DNA from: Amorphophallus konjac
Taxonomy: Eukaryota > Streptophyta > Magnoliopsida > Alismatales > Araceae
Length of the DNA: 64,000 nucleotides
Reading direction: 5' to 3'
Assembly (NCBI GenBank): GCA_022559845.1
Contig: JAHNEJ010001038.1
Location: 62,001 to 126,000, forward strand
The notes below the pieces were generated by a model. The model made no database searches and was not told where the DNA came from. It worked only from the letters and a program-made list of their open reading frames with translations. The position numbers and the translations under genes are program-made. This document shows positions 44,327 through 55,849 of the stretch, piece by piece. Position 1 is the stretch's first letter, and every line of letters starts with the position of its first letter.

Positions 44327-47300
44327 GAGAGAAGGGTTTATTCCTTTAATGGTCTGGACGACGAGTCCAAATCAAAAGGGGTATTCGTCACCCGAGGGGA
44401 CGGAGAGAAGAGTTTGTTGATTCAACAACCTGGACGGAAGGTCCAAATCAAAAGGGGTATTCGTCACCCGAGGGGACGGAGAGAGGAGTTTGTTGATTCA
44501 ATGACCTGGACGGCAGATCCAAGTCAAAGGGGTATTCGTCACCCGAGGGGACGAAGAGAAGAGTTTGTTGATTCAATGACCTGGACGGAAGGTCCAAATC
44601 AAAAGGGGTATTCGTCACCCGAGGGGACGGAGAGAGGAGTTTGTTGATTCAATGACCTAGACGACATGTCCAAGTCGAAGGGGTACTCGTCACCCGAGGG
44701 GACGGAGAGAAGAGTTTGTTGATTCAATGACCTGGACGGTAGGTCCAAGTCAAAGGGGTATTCGTCACCCGAGGGGACGGAGAGAATAGTTTGTTGATTC
44801 AATGACCTAGATGGAAGGTCCAAATCAAAAGGGGTATTCGTCACCCAAGCGGACGGAGAGAGGAGTTTGCAATGACCTGGACGGCAGGTCCAAGTCAAAG
44901 GGGTATTCGTTACCCGAGGGGACGGAGAGAAGAGTTTGTTGATTCAATGACCCGGACGGAAGGTCCAAATCAAAAGGGGTATTCGTCACCTGAGGGGACA
45001 GAGAGAGGAGTTTGTTGATTCAATGTCTTGGACGGCAGGTCCAAGTGAAAGGGGTATTGGTCACCCGAGGGGACAGAGAGAAGAGTTTGTTGATTCAATG
45101 ACCTGGACGGAAGGTCCAAATCAAAAGGGGTATTCGTCACCCGAGGGGACGGAGAGAGGAGTTTGTTGATTCAATGACCTGGACGGCAGGTCCAAGTCAA
45201 AGGGGTATTCGTCACCCGAGGGGACGGAGATAATAGTTTGTTGATTCAATGACCTGGACGGATGGTCCAAATCAAAAGGGGTATTCGTCACCCGAGAGGA
45301 CGGAGAGAGGAGTTTGTTGATTCAATGACCTGGACGGTAGGTCCAAGTCAAAGGGGTATTCATCACCCAAGGGGATGGAGAGAAGAGTTTGTTGATTCAA
45401 TGACCCGGACGGAAGGTCCAGATCAAAAGGGGTATTCGTCACCCAAGGAGACGGAGAGAGGAGTTTATTGATTCAATGTCCTGGACGGCAGGTCCAAGTC
45501 AAAGGGGTATTCGTCACCAAAGGGGACGGAGAGAAGAGTTTGTTGATTCAATGACCTGAACGGATGGTCCAAATCAAAAGGGGTATTGGTCACCCGAGGG
45601 GACGGAGAGAGGAGTTTGTTGATTCAATGATCTGGACAGCAGGTCCAAGTCAAAGGGGTATTCGTCACCCGAGGGGACAGAGAAAAGAGTTTGGTGATTC
45701 AATGACCTGGACGGAAGGTCCAAATCAAAAGGGGTATTTGTTACCCGAGGGGACGGAGAGAGGAGTTTGTTGATTCAATGACCTGGACGGCAGGTCCAAG
45801 TCAAAGGGGTATTCGTCACCCGAGGGGACGGAGAGAATAGTTTGTTGATTCAATGACCCGGACGGAAGGTCCAGATCAAAAGGGGTATTCGTCACCCGAG
45901 GGGACGGAGAGAGGAGTTTGTTGATTCAATGTCCTGGACGGCCGGTCCAAGTCAAAGGGGTATTCGTCACTCGAGGGGACGGAGAGAAGAGTTTGTTGAT
46001 GCAATGACCTGGACGGAAGGTCCAAATCAAATGGGGTATTCGTCACCCGAGGGGATGGAGAGAGGAGTTTGTTGATTCAATGACCTAGACGGTAGGTCCA
46101 AGTCAAAGGGGTATGGGTATTCGTCACCCAAGGGGACAGAGAGAAGAGTTTGTTGACTCAATGACCCGAACGGAAGGTCCATATCAAAAGGGGTATTTGT
46201 CACCCGAGGGGACGGAGAGAGGAGTTTGTTGATTCAATGTCCTGGGCGGCAAGTCCAAGTCAAAGGGGTATTCGTCACCCGAGGGGACGGAGAGAAGAGT
46301 TTATTGATTCAATGACCTGGTCGGAAGGTCCAAATCAAAAGGGGTATTCGTCACCCAAGGGGATGGAGAGAGGAGTTTGTTGATTCAATGACTTGGACGG
46401 CAAGTCCAAGTCAAAGGGTTATTCGTCACCCGAGGAGACGAAGAGAAGAGTTTGTTGATTCAATGACCTGGACAGAGGGTCCAAATCAAAAGGGGTATTC
46501 GTCACCCGAGAGGACGGAGAGAGGAGTTTGTTGATTCAATGACCTGGACGGCAGGTCCAAGTCAAAGGGGTATTCATCACCCGAGAGGGGCAGAGAGAAG
46601 AGTTTGTTGGTTCAATGACCTGGACGGAAGGTCCAAATAAAAAGGGGTATTCGTCACCCGAGGGGACGGAGAGAATAGTTTGTTAATTCAATGACCCGGA
46701 CGGGAGGTCCAAATCAAAAGGGGTATTCGTCACACGAGAGGATGGAGAGAAGAGTTTGTTGGTTCAATGACTTGGACGGAAGGTCCAAATCAAAAGGGGT
46801 ATCTGTCACCTGAGGGGACAGAGAGAGGAGTTTGTTGATTCAATGACCTGGACGGAAGGTCCAAATCCAAAGGGGTATTTGTCACCCGAGGGGACGGAGA
46901 GAGGAGTTTGTTGATTCAATGACCTAGACGACAAGTCCAAGCCGAAGGGGTATTCGTCATCCGAGGGGACGGAGAGAAGAGTTTGTTGATTCAATGACCT
47001 GGACGGCAGGTCCAAGTCAAAGGGGTATTCTTCACCCGAGGGGACGGTGAGAAGAGTTTGTTGATTCAATGACCTCGACGGAAGGTCCAAAGCAAAAGGG
47101 GTATTCGTCACCCGAGGGGACGGAGAGAGGAGTTTGTTGATTCAATGACCTGGACGGTAGGTCCAAGTCAAAGGGGTATTCATCACCCGAGAGGGGCGGA
47201 GAGAAGAGTTATTTGGTTCAATGACCTGGACGGAAGGTCCAAATCAAAAGGGGTATTCATCACCCGAAGGGACAGAGAGAGGAGTTTGTTGATTCAATGA

Positions 47301-49335
47301 CCTGGACGGCAGGTCCAAGTCAAAGGGGTATTCGTCACCCGAGGGGACGGAGAGAAGAGTTTGTTGATTCAATGACCCGGACGGAAGGTCCAAATCAAAA
47401 TGGGTATTCGTCACCCGAGGGGACGGAGAGAGGAGTTTGTTGATTCAATGCCCTGGACGGTAGGTCCAAGTGAAAGGGGTATTGGTCACCCGAGGGGACA
47501 GAGAGAAGAGTTTGTTGATTCAATGACCTGGACGTAAGGTCCAAATCAAAAGGGGAATTCGTCACCCGAGGGGATGGAGAGAGGAGTTTGTTCATTCAAT
47601 GACCTGGACGGCAGGTCCAAGTCAAAGGGGTATTCGTCACTCAAGGGGACGGAGAGAATAGTTTGTTGATTCAATGACCTGGACGGAATGTCCAAATGAA
47701 AAGGGGTATTCGTCACCCGAGATGACAGAGAGAGGAGTTTATTGATTCAATGACATGGACGGCAGGTCCAAGTCAAAGGGGTATTCATCACCCGAGGGGA
47801 TGGAGAGAAGAGTTTTTTGATTCAATGACCCGGACGGAAGGTCTAGATCAAAAGGGGTATTCATCACCCGAGGGGACGGAGAGAGGAGTTTGTTGATTCA
47901 ATGTCCTGGACGGCAGGTCCAAGTCAAAGGGGTATTCGTCACCAGAGGGGACGGAGAGAAGAGTTTGTTGATTCAATGACATGGACGGATTGTCCAAATC
48001 AAAAGGGGTATTCGTCACCCGTGGGGACGGAGAGAGGAGTTTGTTGATTCAATGACCTGGACAGCAGGTCCAAGTCAAAGGGGTATTCGTCACCCGAGGG
48101 GACAGAGAAAATAGTTTGTTGATTCAATGACCTGGACGGAAGGTCCAAATCAAAAGGGGTATTCGTCACCCGAGGGGACGGAGAGAGGAGTTTGTTGATT
48201 TAATGACCTGGACGGGAGAGAGGAGTTTGTTGATTTAATGACCTGGACGGCAGGTCCAAGTCAAAGGGGTATTCGTCACCCGAGGGGACGGAGAGAATAG
48301 TTTGTTGATTCAATGACCCGGACGGAAGGTCCAGATCAAAAGGGGTATTCGTCACCCGAGGGGACAGAGAGAGGAGTTTGTTGATTCAATGTCCTGGACG
48401 GCCGGTCCAAGTCAAAAGGGTATTCGTCACTCGAGGGGACGGAGAGAAGAGTTTGTTGATGCAATGACCTGGACGGAAGGTCCAAATCAAATGGGGTATT
48501 CGTCACCCGAGGGGACGGAGAGATGAGTTTGTTGATTCAATGACCTGGACGGTAGGTCCAAGTCAAAGGGGTATGGGTATTCGTCACCCAAGGGGACAGA
48601 GAGAAGAGTTTGTTGATTCAATGACCCGGACGGAAGGTCCAGATCAAAAGGGGTATTTGTCACCCGAGGGGACAGAGAGAGGAGTTTGTTGATTCAATGT
48701 CCTGGACGGCAGGTCCAAGTCAAAGGGGTATTCGTCACCCGAGGGGAAGGAGAGAAGAGTTTGTTGAGTCAATGACCTGGTCGGAAGGTCCAAATCAAAA
48801 GGGTTATTCGTCACCCAAGGGGACGGAGAGAGGAGTTTGTTGATTCAATGACTTGGACGGCAGGTCCAAGTCAAAGGAGTATTCGTCACCCGAGGAGACG
48901 GAGAGAAGAGTTTGTTGATTCAATGACCTGGACGGAAGGTCCAAATCAAAAGGGGTATTCGTCACCCTAGAGGACGGAGAGAGGAGTTTTTTGATTCAAT
49001 GACCTGGACGGCAGGTCCAAGTCAAAGGGGTATTCATCACCCGAGAGGGGCGGTGAGAAGAGTTATTTGGTTCAATGACCTGGACGGAAGGTCCAAATAA
49101 AAAGGGGTATTCGTCACCCGAGGGGATAGAGAGAAGAGTTTGTTAATTCAATGACCCCGACGGGAGGTCCAAATCAAAAGGGGTATTCGTCACACGAGAG
49201 GATGGAGAGAAGAGTTTGTTGGTTCAATGACTTGGACGGAAGGTCCAAATCAAAAGGGGTATTCGTCACCTGAGGGGACGGAGAGAAGAGTTTGTTGATT
49301 TAGTGACCCGGACGGGAGGTCCAAATCAAAAGGAT
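44327..49335. repeat. 75-76-bp tandem satellite, about 66 monomers
   Basis: The monomer contains GAGTTTGTTGATTCAATGAC, CTGGACGGAAGGTCC, AAATCAAAAGGGGTATTCGT and CACCCGAGGGGACGGAGAGA. Two monomer types alternate for much of the array (AAGGTCCAAATCAAAAGG and CAGGTCCAAGTCAAAGG), giving a dimer of about 150 bp. Each contains GACCT-ggacgga-AGGTC, a short hairpin. The array lies just inside the probable polypurine tract, i.e. in the 3' untranslated region of the giant element. Minus-strand frames (SLNQQTLLSVPSGDEYPF repeats) are the satellite translated. Confidence 0.95.
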
Positions 49336-49489
49336 TGTTAGTGACTCCGAAGCGATGGAGAGGTGGTCAAGTCGCTGACACGGGCTAGTGTTAGCGCAAG
49401 AAAAATGGGATGATTCCTTACCCGAACGGCAGGCTCGGGCCAGGGTGAAAGGTTGTTTCGTTCTTTTAATGCGCCGGGGGTACCAGCTG

Positions 49490-50390
49490 TATGAAGGGTC
49501 TTTTTATTCTTTGACTGGACGGAAGGTCTGAACCAGAGTGGAGAGAATTCTTTTTAGTTTTCTAGCCGGACGGAAGGTCCGATCTAAAGTGGAAGGAATC
49601 TTTTGTTCTCTGGCTAGACAGAAGGTCTGATCTAGAGTGGGGAGGGTTTTTTAGTTCTCCGGCTGGACGGCAGATCCGAACCAAAGTGAAAGGAATCTTT
49701 TATTCTCTAGCCGGGCGGACGGTCCGATCTAGAGTGAAGGGGTTTATTTGTTCTCTAGCCGGACGGAAGGTCCGATCTAGAGTGGGGAGAGTCTTTTAGT
49801 TCTCCGGTTGGGTGGCAGACCCGAACCAAAGTGAAAGGATGTTTTCTGTTCTCTATCCGAACGGAAGGTTTGATCTAAAGTGGAGAGAATCTTTTAGTTC
49901 TCAAACCGGATGGAAGGTCCAATCTAGAGTGGACAAAATCTTTTGTTCTCTAGCTAGATGGCAGGTCCGAACCAAAGTGAAAGGATTTTTTTTTGTTCTC
50001 TAGCAGGACGGAAGGTCCGATCTAGAGTGGAGAGAGTCTTTTGTTCTCTTGCTGGACGGCAGGTCCGAACCAAAGTGAAATGATTTTTTTTATTCTCTAG
50101 CCGGACGGAAGGTCCGATCTAGAGTGGAGAGAATGTTTTTGTTCTCTGGCTGAAAGGCAGGTCCAAACCAAAGTGAAAGGATCTTTTTATTCTCTAGCCG
50201 GACGGAAGGTCCGATCTAGAGTGAAAGGATCTTTTTGTTCTCTAGCCGGGCGAAAGGTATGATCTAGAGTGAAGAGAGTCTTTTTTGTTCTCTAGCCGGA
50301 TAGAAGGTCCGATCTAGAGAGGAGAGAATCTTTTTTAGTTCTCTAGCCGGACGAAAGATACGATCTAGAGTGGAAAGACTTTTTTGTTTG
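49490..50390. repeat. About 50-bp tandem satellite, roughly 18 monomers
   Basis: The monomer core is CTAGCCGGACGGAAGGTCCG then ATCTAGAGTGGAGAGAATCTTTT, alternating with a GGCAGGTCCGAACCAAAGTG type. CTAGcCGGAC/GTCCGatCTAG forms a stem. It follows the 75-bp array after about 150 bp of transition sequence and shares GGACGGAAGGTCC with it, so the two probably share an origin. Confidence 0.9.
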
Positions 50391-50399
50391 TTTTATTTT

Positions 50400-50720
50400 T
50401 TTTAATGCGCCGGGGGAACCGGCTGTGAAATCCGAACCCAGTAAAGTAGACCGCAAGGGCCGGAATCGGTGTTGCGGAAGTAGGCCGTGACGGTTGGAAT
50501 CGGGGAATCGGGCTACGAGAGCCGAAGTTGGGAAGTTGGCTACAAAGCCAAAATTGGGGAGCAGGCCGTGAAAGCCCAAATTAGGGGAGCGGACTATATA
50601 AGTCGAAGTTGGGAGATTAGCGAACCGCAAGGGCGGGGAGCAAGCCGTGGGGGCCAATGATTGGGCTCTACGAGCCAAAACTGGGAAAGCAGGTTGTTAG
50701 AGCCGAAATTGAATTTTTTT
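50400..50720. repeat. About 30-40-bp repeat, GGCCGTGAAAGCC type
   Basis: Units such as GCAGGCCGTGAAAGCCCAAA and TTGGCTACAAAGCCAAAATT, each with a GGC...GCC stem. The same family recurs at 51880-52190. Confidence 0.75.
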
Positions 50721-51880
50721 ATTATTATTATTTCCTTTTATTCAAGCATGCAGACATTCATCAGCAAGCATAACATAAAATATGCATAAGGTAGCTCCCT
50801 CTATAGGGGATGGGATAGGGACATCACCCATAATTCACAGACACGGTGTGGCCCACGAGGCACAACTAAGGGGTGGTGCACCCGTCAAAAGTATATCGCA
50901 TGTCTTGCATGCATAGCTTAAATTCACCCATTTCACCCGAGGTAATTCTCTGTGGTGTGGAGGAACAAACGTGTGAGAAAAAGGCCATAAACGTAGGGAT
51001 ATGCAGGTTTTCTAAGCAACACTCGAGGATTACTCTAGCGCCTACACATAGGTTTCAGGCTCTCGATTTGGTAGTTTCGTACAGCCCCCATCTGTTTATT
51101 TTGGTAGCGGATTTCACCGTTCGACGCGAGTCTCCTTATATCTCTCAATGGGGATTCCCTGCTACTAGGATTCGTCTTTATCATAATTCTATTGCGGATT
51201 CCACCGTTTGACGCGAGTTTCCTCATGTGTCTCAATGGGGATTCCCGGCTACTAGGCTTCATCCTTATTGAAATTCGCTTTACCATTTCATGCGAGTCTC
51301 CTCATGTGTCTCAATGAGGATTCCCGGCTACTCAGATTCACATTTCTCTCTTTTTTTTACATCATTTTTTATTCTTTTTTTTAAAGTGGGGGTAGGCAAC
51401 TTTTTCCTCACGATTACCTTTCACGTGAGTGCAGGAATTCAAGTCTCCGTAGAGTGCTAAGAAGAAAGTCAGACAATCCCTATGGTCGAAGACCATTGAA
51501 CACATTGAGTGCGGAGTGGGGGAGTGTTGCCTCAGGTTTATTTTGTGAGTTGGGCTTAGCAATTTAGCCATGAGTCTTCCCCTTGACGTGTGCACTCGCC
51601 ATAATTGGGTTCCCTTCGAGCGTATGCCGTGACGCACGTGCATCCGGAATCGGGGCAACATTATTTAGCAAGGAAACATGGTCCTATAAAATTCAATGGA
51701 AGTGTCTTATTCTATATTATAAGTAAGCATGCAAGCAGGGCAGCCAAGCAAAATTTTTTTGTCTCTTTTTTTGGTCTCTTTTTTTTTGCATAAGAACATA
51801 CTATCGTTACGTATATGTATCTTGTATGTGCATATAGAATCAATGCAGCAGCCAAGGTGCTGAGGAAGGAGACCGCAAAG
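50720..51880. repeat. Spacer with a 75-bp repeat (GCGAGTCTCCTCATGTGTCT), three to four units
   Basis: At 51105-51345, units read GCGAGTCTCCTCATGTGTCT, CAATGGGGATTCCCGGCTAC and TAGG-TTCATC, with GGGGATTCCC as an internal palindrome. The rest of the segment is unique, with no supported gene. Confidence 0.65.
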
Positions 51881-52316
51881 GGCCAAAAGAACATTGGGGA
51901 AGTGGGCTACGGGGGCCGAAGTTGATATTGGAAGTAGGCTACAATAGCCAAAATTGAGGAGTGTGGGCTACAAGAGCTAAAATTCTGGGAAGCAGACTAC
52001 AAGAGCCAAAGTTGGGAAGCGGGCTGCAAGAGCCGAAGTTGGGAAGTAGGCTGTGAAAGCCCGAGTTGAGGAGGCGGGCTGCGAGAGCCGAATTCTGGGA
52101 AGCATGCTACAAGAGTCAAAGATATTGTGAAGCGGGCTGCAAAGGCCAAGTTGGGAAGCGGGCTGCAAGCTGAAGTTGGGAGCATGCTATGGGGCATCCG
52201 AACCAAAGTGGAAGGTTTATTCTTTAGTTCTCTGGCCGGGGAAGGATCCGAACCAAAGTGGAAGGTTTATTCTTTAATTCTCTGGCCGGGGAAGAATCCG
52301 AACCAAAGTGAAAAGT
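51880..52316. repeat. GGCTGCAAGAGCC units followed by 50-bp GGCCGGGGAAGGATCC units
   Basis: 51900-52190: about ten 28-30-bp units such as GGGCTGCAAGAGCCGAAGTT (GGCT/AGCC stem). 52195-52316: two or three units of 50 bp with TTCTCTGGCCGGGGAAGGAT then CCGAACCAAAGTG. The second array is cut by the LINE and resumes at 54466. Confidence 0.85.
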
Positions 52317-54465
52317 TTAACACTTATGAACCTGCCTCGGGTCGGCTTATTAATGTTAGCAAAAGTGGCTTCTTCATTCACCCTAAGATTCAAAACTCTG
52401 TTGCTAATCGGATCCACAGTCTAACTGGATTCACCCGACAGTCTTTTCCTCAGAAATATCTTGGCCTTGCCCTAGTGCTTGGTAGAAGTAAGAAGATTTA
52501 TTTTGCTGGGATTATTAATTCTATTCAAAAGCGCATTGCTGGCTGGAAAGCAAGCTTATTATCTCAAGGTGCCAAACTGGTTCTCATCAGGCATGTGCTG
52601 ACATCTCTGCCAATCTATTCTTTGTCTTTCACCCCCTTGCACTCTAGCATTCATCATTTGATTGAGCAGGCATTTGCAAATTTTTTCTGGGGGTCTACTC
52701 CCCTAGGTAAAAAAAGGCACTGGAAGTCTTGGCAGGCTCTATGTAGGCCTATATCTAAGGGTGGTCTTGGCATTTTGTCTCTTAAGCACATGGAAAAAGC
52801 CTTGCGGGTCAAAATGATGTGGCAGGCTATACATACTAATTCTTTATTGGCATCCTATTTCAGAGCTAAGTATATGCAGCAATGTCACTTACGAGATGTT
52901 CAATTTAAAAATATGAAAGGATTTGCTAGAAGGAGCTGGCTTAAGGCTAAAGATCTCATTCTTCAAAATAAAAAGGTTGTTCTTGGGGATGGTAACACTA
53001 CCAATTTTTGGCATGATAAATGGTTGGAGAACCATTGCTTGACTGATTATGTTTCTGCTAATCTCATTCCAAACCCAAAGGCTTCTATCAGAGATGTTCT
53101 CTTGCACCCAACTAATGAAGAAACTGATCTGCAAGAAAACATGTTCCCTACTGGTATAAAGCAAGCCCTCAGACATGTGAAACTGAATCAGGAAATGGAC
53201 ATGGAAGTATGGAGTCTATCTTCATATGGGAAGTGTTCAGTGGCCTCTACCTATAAAGTCTTCTCTGCCAACAATCAATTCCAGCCTACTATTCCTTGGT
53301 CTCGGCTGTGGTCCAATTGGCTCCCAATCAAAATCTCAGTCCACTTCTGGAAGATCATGAACAATTGTCTACCTATTGATACCAATATACAGCGAGTGGG
53401 TGTTGTTCTCTGCTCGAAATGCCTATGCTGCAAGGTTCCTTGGGTGGAAGAGGCAAACCACTTATTTCTATACAGTGAGTATGCAACTCATGTATGGTCT
53501 ACTTTCAAAGCAGCTGGTATGCAGCTTGAGGGCCGCTCTGTTAGAGAATTTATTTTGAATTCTGCTTGTCACACCCAGCCAGGTTCTGCATATGGGCTCT
53601 TTTGTCTTGCTGCCATTGGGTTTGGAATGTGGGAATTATGGAGAGCAAGAAACTCTGCCAAGTATGATGGCAACTTTATATCAAAGCACATCATTATTCA
53701 CCACATCACCTCTCAAGTGAAAAAGGTATGTGTGGTTGCTGATCTTAAGGAACCTAATTACAATAAAAGTAAAATCATGGAACTTTTTGCTATCAAAACA
53801 CAGTCCCCTAGCCGTCACCGGCTGAAGATTATTAAGTGGCTTTGTCCTCCTTGGCCTTCCCTAAAACTCAACACTGACGGTGCTTCTAAGCAATCTGGAG
53901 ACTCTGGAGAAGGTGGCATTATTAAGGATTCCCGAGGTAAGGTTCTCCTTGCATTTTCTCATTTTTATGGACACTCTAACAGCTTAATTGCTGAAGCCCG
54001 TGCTCTTCTAGATGGCATAAAATACTTACACACTGTGGATACTAAGCCAGCCCAAATTGAATGTGATTCGCTCACTCTAGTCCGGATTATCCAAAAAGAA
54101 ATTCATTGCCCATGGTCCATTCTCAACTATGTTAGGGATACCTGGAGCCTTCTTTCACAACAAGATTCTATCTCTCATATCTATAGGGAAGGCAATACTG
54201 TAGCGGACTTACTTGCTTCTTTAGCTTGCACCTCTAAATGTAATTCTTTTTATTCTTACAATGAGCTCCCTTCAATTATAAAAGGTGCTGCTCGATTAGA
54301 TACGCTAGGTATGCCTAGCATCCGATTGGTGTAATTGTTATTCGTTATCAATAGTAATAAAATTAACCTCCTAGTGGCACGATGGTGGAGTGGCTATTCC
54401 CTTTACCTCTGGTAAGGGGTGCACTCTCCCATTGATCCCTAGGCAGGGTTTTTGGACAAAAAAAT
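52317..54465 (+). mobile_element. 5'-truncated L1-type LINE insertion
   Basis: Unique DNA encoding a LINE ORF2 end splits a satellite array whose 50-bp units are found immediately on both sides. The 3' part (54335-54465) is untranslated and ends in a short A-rich tail (GGACAAAAAAATATT). 5' truncation with a 3' A-rich end is typical of target-primed reverse transcription. No clear target duplication is visible, partly because the target is itself a repeat. The coding part has no stop over about 670 codons, which suggests a fairly recent insertion. Confidence 0.88.
52319..54334 (+). CDS. LINE ORF2 C-terminal part: RT thumb, zf-RVT, RNase H
   Basis: The open frame actually starts at 52127, but its first 64 codons are translated satellite; LINE similarity begins near NTYEPASGRLINVSKSGFF. 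Order: end of RT with the QKYLGLALVLGRSKK and WKASLLSQGAKLVLI blocks typical of plant L1 elements; a middle domain with FANFFWGS, KSWQALCRPISKGGLGI and GDGNTTNFWHDKW; a zf-RVT-like Cys region (LCSKCLCCKVPWVEEANHLF); and an RNase H domain (LKLNTDGASKQSGDSGEGGI, AEARALLDGI, ECDSL, REGNTVADLLAS) with the D-E-D-D pattern. It ends at TAA 54332-54334. RT fingers/palm and endonuclease are missing, so it is inactive. Confidence 0.9.
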   Translation, partial: NTYEPASGRLINVSKSGFFIHPKIQNSVANRIHSLTGFTRQSFPQKYLGLALVLGRSKKIYFAGIINSIQKRIAGWKASLLSQGAKLVLIRHVLTSLPIYSLSFTPLHSSIHHLIEQAFANFFWGSTPLGKKRHWKSWQALCRPISKGGLGILSLKHMEKALRVKMMWQAIHTNSLLASYFRAKYMQQCHLRDVQFKNMKGFARRSWLKAKDLILQNKKVVLGDGNTTNFWHDKWLENHCLTDYVSANLIPNPKASIRDVLLHPTNEETDLQENMFPTGIKQALRHVKLNQEMDMEVWSLSSYGKCSVASTYKVFSANNQFQPTIPWSRLWSNWLPIKISVHFWKIMNNCLPIDTNIQRVGVVLCSKCLCCKVPWVEEANHLFLYSEYATHVWSTFKAAGMQLEGRSVREFILNSACHTQPGSAYGLFCLAAIGFGMWELWRARNSAKYDGNFISKHIIIHHITSQVKKVCVVADLKEPNYNKSKIMELFAIKTQSPSRHRLKIIKWLCPPWPSLKLNTDGASKQSGDSGEGGIIKDSRGKVLLAFSHFYGHSNSLIAEARALLDGIKYLHTVDTKPAQIECDSLTLVRIIQKEIHCPWSILNYVRDTWSLLSQQDSISHIYREGNTVADLLASLACTSKCNSFYSYNELPSIIKGAARLDTLGMPSIRLV

Positions 54466-54985
54466 ATTCCTTAATTCTCTGGCCGGAGAAGGATCCGAAC
54501 CTAAGTGGGAGGTTTCTTCTTTAATTCTCTGGCCGAGGAAGGATCCGAACCAAAGTGGAAGGTTTATTCTTTAATTCTCTGGCCATAGAAGGATCCAAAC
54601 CAAAGTGGAAGGTTTATTCTTTAATTCTCTGGCCGGAGAAGGATCCGAACCAAAGTGAAATGTCTATTCTTTTATTCTCTGGTCGGAGAAGGATCCGAAC
54701 CAAAATGATAGGTTTGTTTTTTAATTCTCTAGTCGGAGAAGGGTCCGAACCAAAGTGGATGGTCTCTTTTTTAATTCTCTGGTCGGAGAAGGATCCGAAC
54801 TAAAGTGAAAGGTCTATTCTTTAATTCTCTGGCCGGGGGAAGGGTCCAAACCAAAGTGAATGGTCTCTTCTTTAATTCTCTAGCCGAGGAAGGATTCGAA
54901 CCAAAGTGAAAGGTCTCTTCTTTAATTCTCTGGTCGGGGAAGGATCCGAACCAAAGTGAAAGGGTTTCTTCTTTTTTTTTAGTAG
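54466..54985. repeat. 50-bp satellite, right of the LINE, about ten units
   Basis: Continuation of the array at 52195-52316: TTTAATTCTCTGGCCGGAGA, AGGATCCGAACCAAAGTG and a variable AAAGGTTTATTC. Family resemblance to 49490-50390 is clear (CCGAACCAAAGTG, TTCTCTGGCCGG). Confidence 0.9.
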
Positions 54986-54999
54986 TGGCCCAGAGGCTG

Positions 55000-55800
55000 A
55001 GGGTAAGATATTTGTTGGCTCGGACGGCAAGAGTGCCGTTGTTAATGGGTTTGTGCGCCAATCTAGACAAAGGAGTCCTGATGCTGGCAATGGGTTGATG
55101 CATCGGCCTAGACGGAAGGTCATGATGCTGACAACAGGAAAGGTCCCTTGATTTTTTGGGGTGGCCGAAGGTGGAGTAGTTGTTGGCTCAGAGGCTGATA
55201 ATCGGATAGCTATCGACTCGGAGGCCGATGATTAGATAGCTATCGACCTAGAGGCCGATGGTGGAGTAGCTGTCGGCTCAGAGGTCGATGGTGGAGTTGC
55301 TTGTTGGCTCAACGCCCGTCGGTTGAAGCCCTAATGGCTGGACATCTGTCGGTTGAAGCCCCAATGGCTGAATATTTGTCGGCTTGAAGCCCCGATGGCT
55401 GAGTGTTTGTCGGCTTGAAGCCCCGATGGCTGGATATCTTTTGATTTAACGCCCCATCGGCTGAACATCTGTCATTTGAAGCCCCAATGGCTGAGTATCT
55501 GTCGGCTTGAAGCCCCGATGGCTGAATATCTTTCGGTTTAACGCCCCGTCGGCGGAACATCTATCGGCTTGAAGCCCCGATGGCTGAGTATCTGTCGGGT
55601 TGAAGCCCCGATGGCTGAACATCTTTCGATTTAACGCCCTGCCGGGGGAACATCTGTCGGCTTGAAGTCCCGATAGCTGAACATCTTCCGGTTTAACGCC
55701 CCGTTGGCAGAACATCTTTCGGTTTAACACCCTGTCGGCGGAACATCTGTCGGCTTGAAGCCCCGATGGCTGAGTATCTATCGGTTTGGACGAAAGGTTG
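55000..55800. repeat. About 30-bp repeat, GTCGGCTTGAAGCCCCGATG type
   Basis: 55190-55310: GGCTCAGAGGCCGATGGTGG-like units. 55310-55790: about 16 units of 30-31 bp, alternating GTCGGCTTGAAGCCCCGATG/GCTGAATATC with TTTCGGTTTAACGCCCCGTC/GGCGGAACATC. The units hold AGCC-ccgat-GGCT stems. Confidence 0.85.
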
Positions 55801-55849
55801 TGACGCCGACCATATGAGAGGTCTATTCGTTGGATGGCTAGAGGCCCCC

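Noticed and set aside
44327..47600. Frames encoding repeats of SLNQQTLLSVPSGDEYPF
   Set aside because: These follow the 75-bp satellite exactly and break at every indel; no start context or domain.
44327..49335. Regular repeat-spacer pattern resembling a CRISPR array
   Set aside because: The whole monomer is conserved, so there are no unique spacers, and the surroundings are plant retroelements. It is a satellite.
54360..54460. tRNA-like stretch in the LINE 3' end (GGTGGAGTGGCTATTCCC)
   Set aside because: No A and B box pair and no cloverleaf could be made; treated as LINE 3' untranslated sequence.
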